Assembly: GCA_965153455.1 (NCBI GenBank)
Contig: OZ234494.1
Location: 11,904,001-11,968,000 of the forward strand
Direction: 5' to 3'
DNA from: Sphagnum compactum
Taxonomy: Eukaryota > Bryophyta > Sphagnopsida > Sphagnales
DNA: 64,000 bases
Shown: positions 20,146 through 33,114 of the stretch, piece by piece
Layout: every line of letters starts with the position of its first letter
How positions within the stretch are numbered: position 1 is the first letter of the stretch
The notes under the pieces: model-generated
Database searches by the model: none
Told to the model about the DNA's origin: nothing
What the model saw: the letters and a program-made list of their open reading frames with translations, nothing else
Position numbers and translations under genes: made by a program

Positions 20146-22921
20146 CCAGGTGAATTCCACCCTTGTCAATGAGCGCAACCCTCTTCTGGCCAAATGCACC
20201 CTTTTCATGTTTTCCATGCATTTTCTCTTTCTTTATAAAAAGGTTGGATTGATTGCCATACTTATGGCTAAGAATTCGACATAGCTCTTGTTAAAATATT
20301 TTATTATTGTTGAAATAGCTCTTGAGGTTCAACAATTCCAATTTTCATATATTAGGAGTATAAAAAAGTGCACCTTATGGTTTGCATTTGTAATGGTATC
20401 CCAATGGTTGGGATCAATGTTGGATGGGTATCACAAAAATGGGTGAGAATTAGTCATAGTTTGGGATATCTGGAACAATTATAGAATTAATCCTTAGGTA
20501 ATGTCTGGTTCTCAAACTAATAGAGGTTTAAAATTTCAATAATAGGCAGAGATTAGTAATTGGAATTGAACTCAAGAGCTCCATGAGATCAAAGAAATCC
20601 TTTACCACTAAACCCTTAAGGTTTAATCCTTATACAATAAAACCCTTTTATAATCACGCCCTTGGTGACCATTTTTTTTCGTGACACTAATAAATTATGA
20701 TTTAAACATGTATAGTCATATTTGATATAAACTTTTACAAGATTGTGACTATAAGAAAAAAAAAACTTACAAAAAAACCCTTTTATGCTAGAATATAAAT
20801 GTGCCAATTGTTTAAATTTTTTATTTGGGTTATTTTAAGTTCTACTATGCATTACTAGACTTGAAAAAGGTTTTGATTTCTGCCTTTTATGTGATGATTT
20901 ACATTGAGTTTGAGCTCCTTAACTATTACCTTATATATCTTGTCAATTATATTTTCTTAATTAAGATTTTCTGCTTTCTTAACAAGTTCGCATATATTTT
21001 GCTTATTTGCATTAGAAAGTTGTTTTTTCTTTTTTCTTCAATTGGATTCATTGTTGTTAGTTTGCACAACTTGAATACAAAGCAACACGAACATTGCCAA
21101 AGGGAACTACAATTTACAAAACTCTTATATTTATATGAGGTTTACCCATTATAGTCAGATTTACAAAAAAAAAATTTGCAAATATTTTGTGCTACTAACA
21201 AGTGCGATAGTACCTCTAAAAAATGGTGTTTTTTACTGAAATGGATGGTTATCAAAAAATGTGTAACACAAACAAGAATGTGACTAAAATGGGCATGATT
21301 ATAAAGGGGGTTTATTATATGAAGCATACTTTTTTTTCAAAAACATTTGAATGTTTGAAAAAAAAATTTTAACATCAAGAATGTTTCATCATTATTTTTA
21401 TTATTGTACACCAAGCTCAAGAAATAAATTTTCAAATTTTCCTCACAATCATATTTTTAAGCTTTGAATATTACACCAACAAGTGGAATGGAGGCCTAAA
21501 AGTTTATGTACTTGTTCATTCTATTCTTTACATCTATTTGTTTGGGGATTCTTATGGGTTACAATATTACTACATGAGTAGTTTATCAATTTGCTTGGAA
21601 ATGCATTTATTTAGGCTAGTAAGTTAGGTTAAATGAAAATAAAACTTACAACCAAAATGTTATATTATTAGGTCATATCCTTTATATATGTGGGTGACTT
21701 GGTGGCAAGTTGCGCATGGGAAAAGGAGGGATTAATGTGGTCGTTAAAGGGCCTTCCATCCACCCATGGACAATACCCCAAAGCTTAGTCCTTGTTTTGA
21801 AAATTAAATTGGAATTATTTTAATTCTTGTTCCACACATAAACATAATGAAAAATCTGATTTCAAATCTGATTTCAGATCAAATCGATTTTTTAAAATTA
21901 AAATTTAGGTTTTGATTATGAAAATTAATCATTATTCCAATCTAGTTCTTACTAATGAGAAGGAATTAGTGATTAACAAGCAATTAAATTTTTTAATTAT
22001 TTGTTAATTTGATTCCACTGAATCAGAAACAAACTTAAGATACTTAATCATTGAATTTTTTTGTTCCACATACAATGGAATTGGATTTTTGAATTCAATC
22101 CCCCTTTTTTTAGAAATAAGAATTCATGTTTTGGTTTGATCTAAAAATTAATTTCAATTCAAATCGATTTTTTACTAATTACAACTAGAACTGTATATTG
22201 GTTCTTTCATTTGGTGAATATTCAACCACCATTAGAGATTATTAGTGTTGGGAGGCATTGTTTTTTCAAAACTTAAAACTATTTAGTAAGTGTAAGGTAT
22301 ATGACTACCTTTTATGGACAATTCCAAAAAATCAAAAAATCAGTTGTGATATTTGATTAAGAATTTTCATCAAACTAGTTTTAACCTTTCACTAAGGGTT
22401 TTCAAATTTCAAAGAAGTAGGTTGAAAACACACTATGACAAAAAAGGGTGTTTTGCAATTGGGCTTGCAACTTAGTTTTTGAATTGTAATATTCATTTGC
22501 AACTCATTGTATTTCTACACCCATGAATGTTACTAAACAAGTTGCATGAATTGTAAAAGATGCAACTCACTATATATACAATCATACATTAGTGCAATTC
22601 ATTGCAACTCAATTGTAGTTCTATCGCAACAACTCATTTTCAACAACTATGGAATTCATTTACAACTACAACCATAATGTCATGTTGATATCACATTTCA
22701 TCCATTCATCAAAATCTAACATGTGGCACTATGAACATTTTTGGGTGAATTTATTTTTAAAATATTGATGTTCATTATCCATTATAATTGTTGATTTTAG
22801 ATGGTTTTAGATTATGACACATGGCACAACCAAAAGTTGCCATGTGGCATATTGATTGAATTTTAGAAGTAAATAAATATTTATTTATTTATTTAAATAT
22901 TTAAGTAGGTTGGTATATACA

Positions 22922-22990
22922 TAGGTAGGTAAGTTTGAAGGTCCTACATGCCAACTTACCTACTTACCTACCTACTTACCTACCTAGGTA
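22922..22990. repeat. Hairpin-forming TAGGTAGG/CCTACCTA palindrome
   Basis: Left arm TAGGTAGGTAAGTT at ~22923 pairs with AACTTACCTAC at 22953, separated by about 17 nt; the right arm extends as a tetranucleotide CTTA/CCTA repeat to ~22988. Confidence 0.6.
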
Positions 22991-24102
22991 AAAACGTAGG
23001 TGAACTAAAAAATAACCACATTATTTATTTACTTTTATTTTTTGTCTTGCTTTTAAGATTAAGCTTTTATAAATTCATCCAAAAATGGCACATGTATTTT
23101 AATGTGAGAATACAAAAGAACACACCTCTATATAGTTTGTGAAATGAAATATTAAGGACAAAACATATGGGTTGAAGTTTTTAGTTATAGCTTCATTACA
23201 ATTGAATTCCAATTAAAGAAACATTTTTTTCACATACTTTGTGTTTGATTTTAATTTTGTAAATTATACAACTAAAGATATGCTTAGTCTATAATTTATA
23301 TGTGTGAATTAATTATCACATAATTAATTATTTGAAGACAATAATATGAATTATTTTAATTATATTTTAAAATTTAAATCAATAATTATCAAAAATAATT
23401 ATGAAATAATTAATTATAAAACTAAGTATTAGATAATAAACTATAAAAAATAAATATCAAATAATTAATTATCAAAAGAAATATCAAGTAATTAATTATC
23501 AAAATAAATATTTTGATAATTGATGATCTAAATTCAAATAAAATTCAATAATTATTCACTTAGATTAATAATATTTATTATTAAAATTATTTTAATTAAT
23601 TAATCAAATGTAAATAATTAGTTAGTTAATGAATTTAGATTATTAGTTATTGGATAATTCATCGTCCAATTTTAGATATTTATTTATTTATTATCTAAAT
23701 TAACTAAAAAAATAATTATTCAAATTATATTTAATGAATTCATATGAATATTTATTTTTTATTTTTAATTAATTAGTTCGTAATTATTAAGTATATTAAT
23801 TATTAAATTACTAAATAATAATTCATTGTGAAATATTAAACTAAACATGAATTTGAAGAGAAGACATGGAGGTATATACGAACATATCCATATGTACACC
23901 CTTCATGAAATTTTATGGTTTGATATGTATGAATGCCAACATGATATTGTGACTTACAATGTAATGAAATATATCTAATACGACAATTGAGCACCGATCA
24001 GAAAAAATAGGACTATAGTATTTATGTAGTGTGAACCTATTGGCACAACTAATTGTACCAATGGGAATTATAGTTGAAATTAGTTACAAGCAAGTTGAAA
24101 CA

Positions 24103-24160
24103 CTACAAGAAATCACGACTTTTTTGACTAGGAATTTCGGTCAAAAAAGCCCCCCATATG
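24103..24160. mobile_element. CACTA-like terminal sequence (one end only)
   Basis: CACTACAAGAAATCACGAC at about 24103 matches the typical start of plant CACTA (En/Spm) elements. I did not find the inverted partner (ending TTCTTGTAGTG) in the window, so this may be a truncated or solo end. Confidence 0.35.
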
Positions 24161-24597
24161 GTTTATTTGGCCCCATGTCCAACTTGACCAAAATGCCATT
24201 TTGGACAAATCAATTTGGATTCAACCATTTTGACTAAGTCTTTTTGGTTGGTTTTTTTTACTAAACGACCGTGATAATAATATAATTTGGACAACGACCA
24301 AAAATATATATTATTTAAATTATTTTATTTAAAATTAATATGAAAATATTAATTAATTAATTACCCTGCCTACTTAATTAATAAACCTAATAATTAATGT
24401 CAAAAAATAATTTATTATTTAGCTACCAACTTATGTCCTAGGCTAAACCACCTAGCTTAACCACCTAGGCTAAATCAAGCCACTTAGGGTAGGTCAAACC
24501 CCCTAAGCTAGGTCAAGTAACCTAGGTTAAGTGGTTTAATAGCTTTTGCAACCTAGGCTACTTAATTCAATCACCTAAGTAACCAAGGTAACCTAGG

Positions 24598-24673
24598 TTG
24601 CAAGTGTGGGGACTTGAATTCCTCACCTCCACATTGAGAAGTCAAGTGCTTAACCATTGCATCACCACCCCAT
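24598..24673 (-). repeat. tRNA-derived SINE-like relic
   Basis: On the minus strand GGTGGTGATGCAATGGTTAAG (box A like) is followed about 40 nt later by GAATTCAAGTCCCC (box B like). Resembles a degenerate tRNA-Leu/Ser-type head; no functional tRNA fold is claimed. Confidence 0.4.
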
Positions 24674-26305
24674 AAGGTGATTTTCTTGAAGAACATATTT
24701 GTAATGAACATGATTTTGAACCAACATATTGTAATCAACCTCCATGAATTTTTTTTCAACATGCATATTGTGTTAAATGAACTTGAATGTTTTTACACTA
24801 CTTACATAAATAGGTAGGTCATAGGTAAAATAACCTAAGTAAGTAGGAAGTGCCTATTAATAAATGCATGTACTTAGGTAACATGTAGGTTATAGTCTAT
24901 TAGGCCTTATAGGTACCTACTAAATCTATGTTTATACCTACCTAGTAGCTAGGCCTAGGTGGTTTAGGCTACTAACCTAATTAGTAGGATAGTCTATTAA
25001 TCATGTGCAAACAAATACAATCTTTGGAGCAAATTGTTTTTACTCATTATCGCCACATAAAATAATAAACGAAAAAAATGACAATGACACAATATTTGCT
25101 AGTTTGTGGCAGTTATCATTATTGTTTATTAAAAACTAACAGTTGAAATTATTACTTTGCACAATTTCTAAGGTTAATGATTTAATTAGCCCATCATTTA
25201 TGATACTAGTTTTTTCCCTAACACAACATTAACTATTGCCACCACTATGACAAGTAATTCATTTTTTGCATATGCATAATCTTTTCCCATTTAAACATTA
25301 TATACATCAACTTCCTTCAGGTCCTCATCATCTACACATTCACCACCAATGGTTCCAAGCCATCCCAATACATTATAGTTATAGTAGTTCCCCCTAAACT
25401 TCTTTGTCAACATAATTGCAAGAATTCAATTTGTTCACATTTACAATTGTTGTTTTGTATGTGGAATTACATGTTCCAATGTAGTTTCCACCACCACACC
25501 AAACAATTACTTTCATGATTATGACATTTACAACTATGTTTTAAATTTAGTCATAAAATCATGTAAACTAAGGTGTTTTACGTGGTTATTTATGATCACG
25601 ACTAGGATTGAGGTCACTTTTTTGAGTCATAATTTAGGGGTTAAACCCCATTTTTGTGTGTTAACAATTATGGTTCAACTTTTGAAAATTGTTTAATATC
25701 GAACATCGGCAAGAGGTGTAGTAGTCATCAGCAACCATATGAAACACAAGTTGAAAGGTTATTCCAACCCCAAAGACTTATCTTCAAAAAGATTCAAACC
25801 AAGCATTCATCCTAAATCAACTATTGGGGTGAGGTTGGTTTAGGGTTCTGAAACCCTAACTTCCACTTGTTGCACACATTCTCATATTGTAATTACCTAG
25901 CATGATTTAATTTTGTGTTGGGGGAGAGCACAATATTTTTTATAATATTGCCCTAGAAATGTAGGACATTTCATAAAATCCAAATGCTTGGTTGATGGAG
26001 CAATTTGCTTTTTAAGATGCCCTACCTTGTTTTTTCTCTCTTTTTTATGATACTTGACAGGTATCATGAGCAAAAGGTTACTATGTGAGAGGATAACGAC
26101 CTTAGATGAAGGCATTCCAATGGAGGTGCCTCCCTGTGCGGGACCCATCCTTTGGGAATGCCCCCATCCTCAGGCATTATCCTACACCAAATCATTACTT
26201 GGTGTTATTATTATTAATTGAGCCACAACTTAATTCTTCTACTTTTTACTTCCCTTATTGTATTATTCTAGTGCAATAAAATTTGGCAACTTTTCATCAA
26301 CTAAA

Positions 26306-26660
26306 GAGCATCTCCAGGGGTGCTCAGTATGTGACCCTGCAAAAATCTTTGTAACGTCCAAGTTCAGTTGTTTACTTTTTGGCAACCCCACACGTAAAAT
26401 TGAAACTGGGACAGCAAATAGGTGGGTGGGGGACTACTAATAGCAAACCACCTGGATGAATCATTATGATGGACCGGCCAATCAGAGACACTTATCAGAA
26501 GTCAGCTCGATAAACTCTTTTCTGCACTTCACCAGCCACCATAAACTGTGAAATTATGCACAGCCAAAACCATTTTCCCGATCGAAACCGGCATGTTTTG
26601 ACTATTCTTCATCGAATTTTACTGTGCAAGATCACATACTGAGCACCACTGGAGATGGTC
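26306..26660. mobile_element. Tourist/PIF-Harbinger-like MITE, most complete copy (355 bp)
   Basis: Terminal inverted repeats: left GAGCATCTCCAGGGGTGCTC and AGTATGTGA; right end, reverse complemented, GACCATCTCCAGTGGTGCTC and AGTATGTGA. The flanks are TAAA on the left and TAA on the right, compatible with the 3-bp TWA target duplications of PIF/Harbinger elements. No transposase inside, so it is non-autonomous. Confidence 0.8.
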
Positions 26661-28145
26661 TAAAAACAACACAAAAAGGAGTTTGACCACCTTTTGCAAA
26701 GGTGATAACCCATCCATCCCTAGGCTCTCTCTGTTGGTGGCCCATACCGACTTTAGCTTCTACCGATTTTCCAGGGTTCTTTCGAATGGCACGGCTATTC
26801 GCACATGCCGCTAGTGGTTAGTTCCTACATATATTCAACGACATTGGTAGTGCTATCAGTGAAGAATATGCCATAAGGTCGAAGTCTATCTACCTAGTGA
26901 AAAATAACTTGGTGTGTGTATCTTTTCTTGGAAGCAGACAAATGGCAACATAAACTAATATAAGATTTTTTGCAAGAGGAAATGGTGTCGACATGTTGTG
27001 ATATTACAAGGCATCAACCCTCAGAACACGACAGACATGAAGAGAATCACTCTTACAAGGATGTCGACATTCTCCTTTAGTTAAGAACTCTGATGTGGGG
27101 TTTCCAGTTTACACCTGACCTTATTAAGCCCTACACTGGAAAAGGACTTAAGAATCGATCCTTGTCAATTGACAATTTATTTGGCTCAAATGAGAGGAGA
27201 TATCTCGTGCCATGTTCTTCAGAAATCTCCAGGCCTTCACTTGGAGTTAGTACCTGTGATATGACCACTTTTGGTCTTCGTGTACTTTCAATTTACTTTG
27301 TATAACAACAATCATGGCTATTAACCTAAGGAACACGTGATTCGGGTGGTCCCAGCTTGCATCTTCCTTTGTCATTATCCCATTATAATAGAACCATGCC
27401 CAAACCACAAAGGTCCTAAGGAGTAAGTACCATGTACTCGGAAGCCTTCTCCAATCAAAATTCCAGAATTGAGTATGACAATCCAGATTCACAAGGAGTT
27501 GTTATCCCATACTCATAAAAGTATGGAGCTCAAAACTAATTTAATTTGAATAGATTAGGCTATTATATAAAATTACATTGAGGTATACATATGGGAGAGA
27601 TTGGGTCATTAAGAGTGACATATAAGAACACGGTTTTGTGTCTGTGTATGTACATAAAAAAATTAGCGGCCCTCTGAAATTAGGTAGGTGTGACAAAAAG
27701 CAAACCCAAAACCAAGTTGGGCTGATAGATTCATGTGGAAGTGGGTTGCAGATAAGAGCACCTTTCAAAATTGCTAAGGCATTCCTTTTGGGGTGAACAC
27801 TGATATTAAGGATGTAGAGTAATTTCTCTTGTTGAGAGGCTTAGGAAAGAACTCAAGTACTCATGATCATAAGGACTAGGGCTGACCTTTGGGACCTTTG
27901 GGCAAGGAGTTTGTTGGATGGGAAACAACAAGAAATAGATTTGGTTTCAACGACAATGAAGAATGCACTTGGCAAAGAATGATAGATAATAGAGTTTTCC
28001 ATTAAATCACCATGTCTTTCACCCTGTCTTTGTCACCCCCAAACCTCTCTTTCAGTGGCGTCCGCAAAGTAAGAAAACTTTATTAAGTCTGGGTATAAAC
28101 TCAGCATTTAATGCACAGGGTTCGAGAGTAATTGTAGTAGCTGTA
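26661..28145. other. Intergenic stretch, no recognisable gene
   Basis: Less AT-rich than the DNA to the left and with several short open frames on both strands, none of which I recognise. It may be decayed transposon or gene debris. Confidence 0.5.
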
Positions 28146-28149
28146 CTAG

Positions 28150-28177
28150 TTGGTAAACCCATTTTGCTTGCAAAATG
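28150..28177 (-). terminator. Helitron 3'-terminal hairpin and spacer
   Basis: A perfect 8-bp stem with an AA loop, 10 nt from the CTAG terminus. In rolling-circle transposition this hairpin acts as the stop signal (established for Helitrons). Confidence 0.7.
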
Positions 28178-28422
28178 ATCAGGAGAAAAGATTGAAAGGA
28201 CCTTGAGAACTGTTTAGTTAATAGTTTTAAGTTGGGACAATTTTCATTCAATGGGACAGTAAGAATTTAGGAAGCATTCTATTTTCAACAGCCACACGTC
28301 ATGAACATAGCTTGCGTTGCAATCATTTTTGCATCCAATGCAGGGAATTTCAACCCATGATTTGGATGTGGGAATTTCGACCCATCGAGACAGAAAAGTA
28401 GGCAATAGATAGAGAAGAAAGA

Positions 28423-29796
28423 TCATTGCAACAATTCTGTATAAACAACATTGGTCGTCGTCCTGCCATTCGGGCAAAAAACAAAGACGTCATTCACACG
28501 CGTAGCTCGTGACAGAGCTACATACAATTGGCCATGGGTGAAGACAGGTTCAGGCAAGAAAATGCCAACGATTTTCATGGTCTGACCTTGCGCCTTGTTA
28601 ATTGTCATAGCGAATGCCAATTGCAAGGGGAATTGGCGCCTTTGTAGGGTGAATGACCACTTCAAACGATTTGTTGTTGTGGTGATGCGCGGTATGTTGA
28701 CAATATTCCCCACATGCGCGCCACCAATGATCTGTGCAACGATCAATCTTCGTGCCAAGCGCGAAATGATTAGACGGGTCCCATTACAAAGTCCTGAGGT
28801 CGCATCGAGATTTCTTAGTAAGATAACAGGGACACCAACTTTGAGGGCCAGGCGATGTGGTGGCATACCTGCCAAAGTAATGGTGTTGAGAAATTCTGTG
28901 CCAATCGCCATAGCCTGGTCATCCCCCGTTTCCACCAAGTCTGCCGACAAAAATATGTGCTCTTGCCCAGGCACAGCCTCGACAATCTGAGTGTTGAGAG
29001 AGTTCACGACTGTATTTTTTGTTGTCAAAATAGCTCGACCGTCTATGTATCCTTGGTTTGCGTAATTGATTGCCAAGGCCGGGAAAACAGCGTGGATGAG
29101 GGTCTCTAAAGATGGCGCTTGATGGATTTCTGGGTTTAAGGCAATCTTGACTCCAATTGAGGGCTCCACGTCGGCTTCCGGTGGAAAATGATCAATGATG
29201 GAAGATTCTTGGCCATTGCCGACTCTCAGAAGGTACTCAGCATACGGCTTGGAGAGGGGATTTGCGCGCAATCTCATGTTTTCCGTGAGAGTCAAGATGC
29301 GCACTTGACGCCACAAAACCGAACGCAAAAGGGCCGCAGAAACGATTGTTGCCCGAGAGCCTCTGGACACCACTGGCGGACATTGTCGAAAATCACCCCC
29401 AAAAACAACCACTTTACTGCCAAAGGTTGAATCTGGGCACCGCATGATGTCGTGCAAAGTCCGGTCTACCGCCTCGGCACAATGTCGATGTTGTGCTGGA
29501 GCTTCATCCCAAACGATCAACTTTGCTTCCAGGAGTAGCTCAACAGAATCGCTTTGCACAGGTATCGAACACATTGAATCCCTACCAAGGGTGATTGGGA
29601 TCTTGAAAACCGAATGTGCGGTTCGTCCACCTTCCAATAGGAGAGCTGTTATGCCAGAAGAGGCAACCCCAATGGCGACATGTCCGTCTCGTCGAACCAA
29701 TGCCAATAACACTTTATATACAAAGGTTTTGCCTGACCCACCTGGACCGTCTAGGAAAAATACTGCACCTTCGCCTTGGGCTATTGCGTTGAACAC
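28423..29796 (-). CDS. PIF1-type helicase domain of the Helitron (open frame)
   Basis: 457-residue open frame forming the helicase half of a Helitron Rep-Hel protein. Motifs in order: Walker A GPGGSGKT (~18-25); Walker B with VWDEAP; motif III GGDFRQCPPV; ENMRLR; and near the C-terminus FAMTINKAQGQTMKIVGIFL with LYVALSRAT, the conserved end of PIF1/RecD-like helicases. It would unwind DNA during rolling-circle transposition. It is in the same frame as the Rep part at 29815-30237, separated by a single TAG at 29815-29817. It is therefore the C-terminal part of one ancestral protein and not a separate gene. The M at 29796 is simply the first in frame; no initiation context supports independent translation. 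Confidence 0.85.
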   Translation of the reverse strand: MFNAIAQGEGAVFFLDGPGGSGKTFVYKVLLALVRRDGHVAIGVASSGITALLLEGGRTAHSVFKIPITLGRDSMCSIPVQSDSVELLLEAKLIVWDEAPAQHRHCAEAVDRTLHDIMRCPDSTFGSKVVVFGGDFRQCPPVVSRGSRATIVSAALLRSVLWRQVRILTLTENMRLRANPLSKPYAEYLLRVGNGQESSIIDHFPPEADVEPSIGVKIALNPEIHQAPSLETLIHAVFPALAINYANQGYIDGRAILTTKNTVVNSLNTQIVEAVPGQEHIFLSADLVETGDDQAMAIGTEFLNTITLAGMPPHRLALKVGVPVILLRNLDATSGLCNGTRLIISRLARRLIVAQIIGGAHVGNIVNIPRITTTTNRLKWSFTLQRRQFPLQLAFAMTINKAQGQTMKIVGIFLPEPVFTHGQLYVALSRATRVNDVFVFCPNGRTTTNVVYTELLQ

Positions 29797-29814
29797 TGTA
29801 GTGACAGCTATTTC

Positions 29815-32800
29815 CTAACAAATGTTGAGCCGCGGGAGATTTTGGTTGATGTAGCCATGGAGTACGTCTCTATCGTAGTCAAGTTCTGCAGCCAATTCAG
29901 GATTAACACGCAGCATTTTTACAGGCGGCAAAGCGAGCGGCATTTCCGGAAAGTCATGCAAGACTTTGTTCGTCAACGCTAATTTGAACTCAAGGAGTAG
30001 TAGGGTATCGTTGTAGGCATCGTCAGCAGTGCCTCCATTCGTGATGCGTCGATGCCACATATCGTGCGACATATCGTCTCGATATCTTTCCCATAACACT
30101 TTCGGATTCAAAGGAGAACAGAATAGTAAGAAAGTCACAAAGAGATTCCTTAGCCTCTTTGCGTCTTGATCGATACATGCTTCTCGCATGCACGTGTCCC
30201 ATTCTGTGTCATCCTGTAGTAATCCCAATCTTTGCAAGCAGCTTGAAACGTCGGATGCTCTATGTCGTCAACAGTCCGGAGATGTTCGAAAAAGGTCGCG
30301 CCCGGTACGACAGTAAGTAGGAGGCGGAGGAAGAAGCGTTCACCAGCAGCGGGATGTACAAAATACATTCGCCCAACAGCTTTTTCTCCTCGCTGTCGAG
30401 CTGACCAAACTTTTTCTCGACTTTTCCAAACATGATCAACAGGGAAGTCCGCATACACCACGTTCCGCCCATCCGCATTTTGAGCGTTATACGCAAAGTA
30501 GGCGGTCAAGGTGGTTTTTTGGTGGGCAGCACACTCCGCCACAGCGGCCAAATCTTCATTTTCATTAAAAATGACGTTGTGCTGTCCTGGCAAATGAACA
30601 ACTAATCGAGTGACTGGCGGCCATTCCATATGTTTTTTGAATGAAAGTAAGGAATCGACCCCTTCAGCAGCGCTCAAATATTTGGCGTCAATGTATTGCT
30701 GGATTTCGTTTATTGGACCGGCAATCACCGCTGCAACACGATCAGGATCTTTGTAAACGTATTTAAAAAGGTATTTGACACTCCGAATATCGGCGGACAC
30801 CTCGACGTTAATATGTGCATTAAACATCTTGGTAAGGTAGGGGTTGTGGGGCACCACCCATCGGTTGTCGTACGCAAAGCCATCTGGAGTCTTTTGAAAC
30901 GTTCGACCATCGTTTCGCCGACGGTAGACAGGGTAACTGTCTTCGCCTTGTGTTGTCTCCTCGGAGAAAGCTCGCGGATATCGTTTCTTGCATAAACCGT
31001 TGACCATGCAAGGTGCGTTGGGGTATTCTTGGCCACACGGTCTGTGCAACAAACATTTTGTGACCGTTTCAAAAAGAGGTGTGTTCTCTGGAAGAGGAAG
31101 CTATTCCGACACTAAGTGATCTATGTCTTCGGTTGTGGAAACTTTCTGCTCTGGAGGAAATATAAGGAGCAGATGGATTTGAGGTAGGCCTCGTTTTTGG
31201 TATTCCCTTGTCCAGATGTTCCCAATAACTTTGGCGAACCATCCAATTTTTTCCACTCCTTTAAGAAGGGCTTTCACCTTCATCTGAAATACGTGGGTGA
31301 CCAAATATGGACGGTCAGAAGGTGTTTGGTTGGGCTCGAGCTCCGCGATTATTTCTTGCCAATTCGGGTTGCAAGTGAATGTGAGGAAGACATCCGGAAT
31401 TCCTTTGCTTCGCACAATAGCCATCGCATCTTGATACGCTTACATCATGAAACATGGAGAACCGTGAAATGAAGCTGGGAGAACAATTCGCTAACCCACT
31501 TGCGCAAGATGTAATTGGAAATCATGTTCGACCATATCTGCTAACCCTTGGTAGAGTTTCGCACGAAGTTGAGCTTGGTTTAGCACCAAAAAGTTAAGAG
31601 TGTTCTGCTCTGTCTTAGCAGCAACGTCGACGATATACTGTTGAAAATGGCGACCACCGAGATGTAGAGCGGAGAGTTCGCCACTAAAGTGCACTCTTTG
31701 TGCGTAATAAGCCGCCATTGAGACCCTTGTGCGTGCTCCGTCCTGATTGTTCTGTAGCCGCAGATTTTGAGACCACCCGTCCTCCCCAACAAAGGAAAAG
31801 CAACGGGTATTGTAAAGGATCGTAAGAAGGTGCTAGCTCGTTCATCCGTTGTAAACCACCTCCATATCGCCGTTGTACAATGACATCGCGATTTCCAACC
31901 TCTCCCGGCTCGCCAAGAATTATCATTGCAACCTCGTTTGCCGTAGGGGCGTTGTAACGGTGGACATCTCCATTTCCCAGGGTACGGCCAGCTGTAATGC
32001 AAATGTGGACCTCCTCTGTAGGGTTTGCGGCGAGACGGTTAGCTGCACGAACGAAGACATTTACATAAGGATTTACGTGCCCGAGGATCGTGCGAAATGT
32101 CATCAAATGCGCCGAGCTTAGATTGGGGTTCTGCATCTGCCGATTCGGACCTTCATTTACCGCATCATGCACATAGGCCTGAAGAAAGCATGGCAATTGC
32201 CCTTCTGCAAGTTCCATACCACCAATCAAGTGGTAGAATCCTCCTTGCACTTTGTAGGTATGCACTCCTAGTCCAAGCTCGAAGCCCACACTCTGGACCC
32301 TTGTGGACGTAAATGCAATTGCAGCATTGTATAAACGAAGATGTTTACGCAATTCGGCATTTTGTCAATCTTGTAACATGGCCATGTATTCTGGCGGGGT
32401 ACGAATAGGAGGCAAAAGAATTTTCCCTGCAGCACAACATTTACTATAGTGTGGTCTTCGAAGAGAGCCCCCCGTGCGCTCTTCGATCCAGAAGCGAGAG
32501 CCACAATGGTTGCATTGTTCATTCAAACGTCTGAACACTTGTCGGTCTACTTGCGGGTCGGCCAAGGGGTACCGCAAATCTCGTAGGGCCATGTGGTGTC
32601 CAACCTGAAGTTGATCCTTTGCGCACGCGACGCGATGTTGTTCAGTGCATCGCGCAACATCTATCATTAGTTGGGTTTGACGGCCCTGTTCTGTTTCAAG
32701 AGCATGCGCTCTCGTGTGTTGTTCCGTGTTTTCCAATAATCGATGAGCAATATTAGCCATACACTGTGCTTCCTCATGTTGGGCCCCATTAGACGCAGCC

Positions 32801-32915
32801 CTTTCGAGAGCTACTGTAGCACGACGAAGTCTTTGACGTTCTCGAGTAGCTACTCGCCTTTCTTCATCATTTGCATATTTGCATGACGCTCCAGGGCCTC
32901 GTCTACGATTCTTTC
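29815..32915 (-). pseudogene. Helitron Rep (HUH endonuclease) region, disrupted
   Basis: Pieces align in order with Helitron proteins. They include an Arg-rich N-terminus (~32.9-32.6 kb), a zinc-finger-like CNHCGSRFW with CC pair (~32.5 kb), RLYNAAIAFTSTR (Helitron-like N), FQQYIVDVAAKTEQNTLNF, TFTCNPNWQEI, REYQKRGLPQIHLLL, CMVNGLCKKRYPRAF and KYLFKYVYKDPDRV, then GLLQDDTEWDTCM. Breaks: in-frame stops at 32365-32367 (TGA), 31491-31493 (TAG), 31440-31442 (TAA), 31101-31103 (TAG) and 29815-29817 (TAG), plus frameshifts near 31800 and near 30235. The first histidine of the HUH motif is replaced by Gln (codon at 31179-31181). The element is thus not autonomous now. Confidence 0.85.
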
Positions 32916-33114
32916 AGTCGGAAGCAAAATGGAATCAGGCTCTAAAAACACAATAACATAACTTCATATTTAACTACCATTACGACAGGCGCAAGTCTAA
33001 CCTTGGGGTCAACATATCCACGAGCAATGTATCTGTATTCTCTGTATCATATGAGGCACTAACCCACCAGAAACACCACACATGGAAGAGCCAAAAGGAG
33101 TGAGGAAAAGGTAC

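Larger units (their letters stand above)
20146..26305. other. AT-rich intergenic stretch, no genes seen
   Basis: No protein-like frame longer than background. Contains a minus-strand SINE-like relic at 20560-20619 (TTTAGTGGTAAAGG then AGTTCAATTCC), a ~TAGGTAGG palindrome at 22.92-22.99 kb, very AT-rich ATTAATTA-type DNA at 23.2-23.85 kb, a CACTA-like end near 24.1 kb, CCTAGG-rich low-complexity DNA at 24.42-24.60 and 24.81-24.98 kb, and a further SINE-like relic at 24.60-24.67 kb. Confidence 0.65.

Noticed and set aside
22948-23142. Frame starting MPTYLLTYLLTYLG
   Set aside because: Produced by the tetranucleotide palindrome; no domain.
28108-28145. GGGTTCGAGAGT as a tRNA T-arm
   Set aside because: No matching D-arm, anticodon arm or acceptor stem around it.
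28855-29818. Plus-strand open frames across the helicase
   Set aside because: Antisense shadows of a well-conserved minus-strand helicase.
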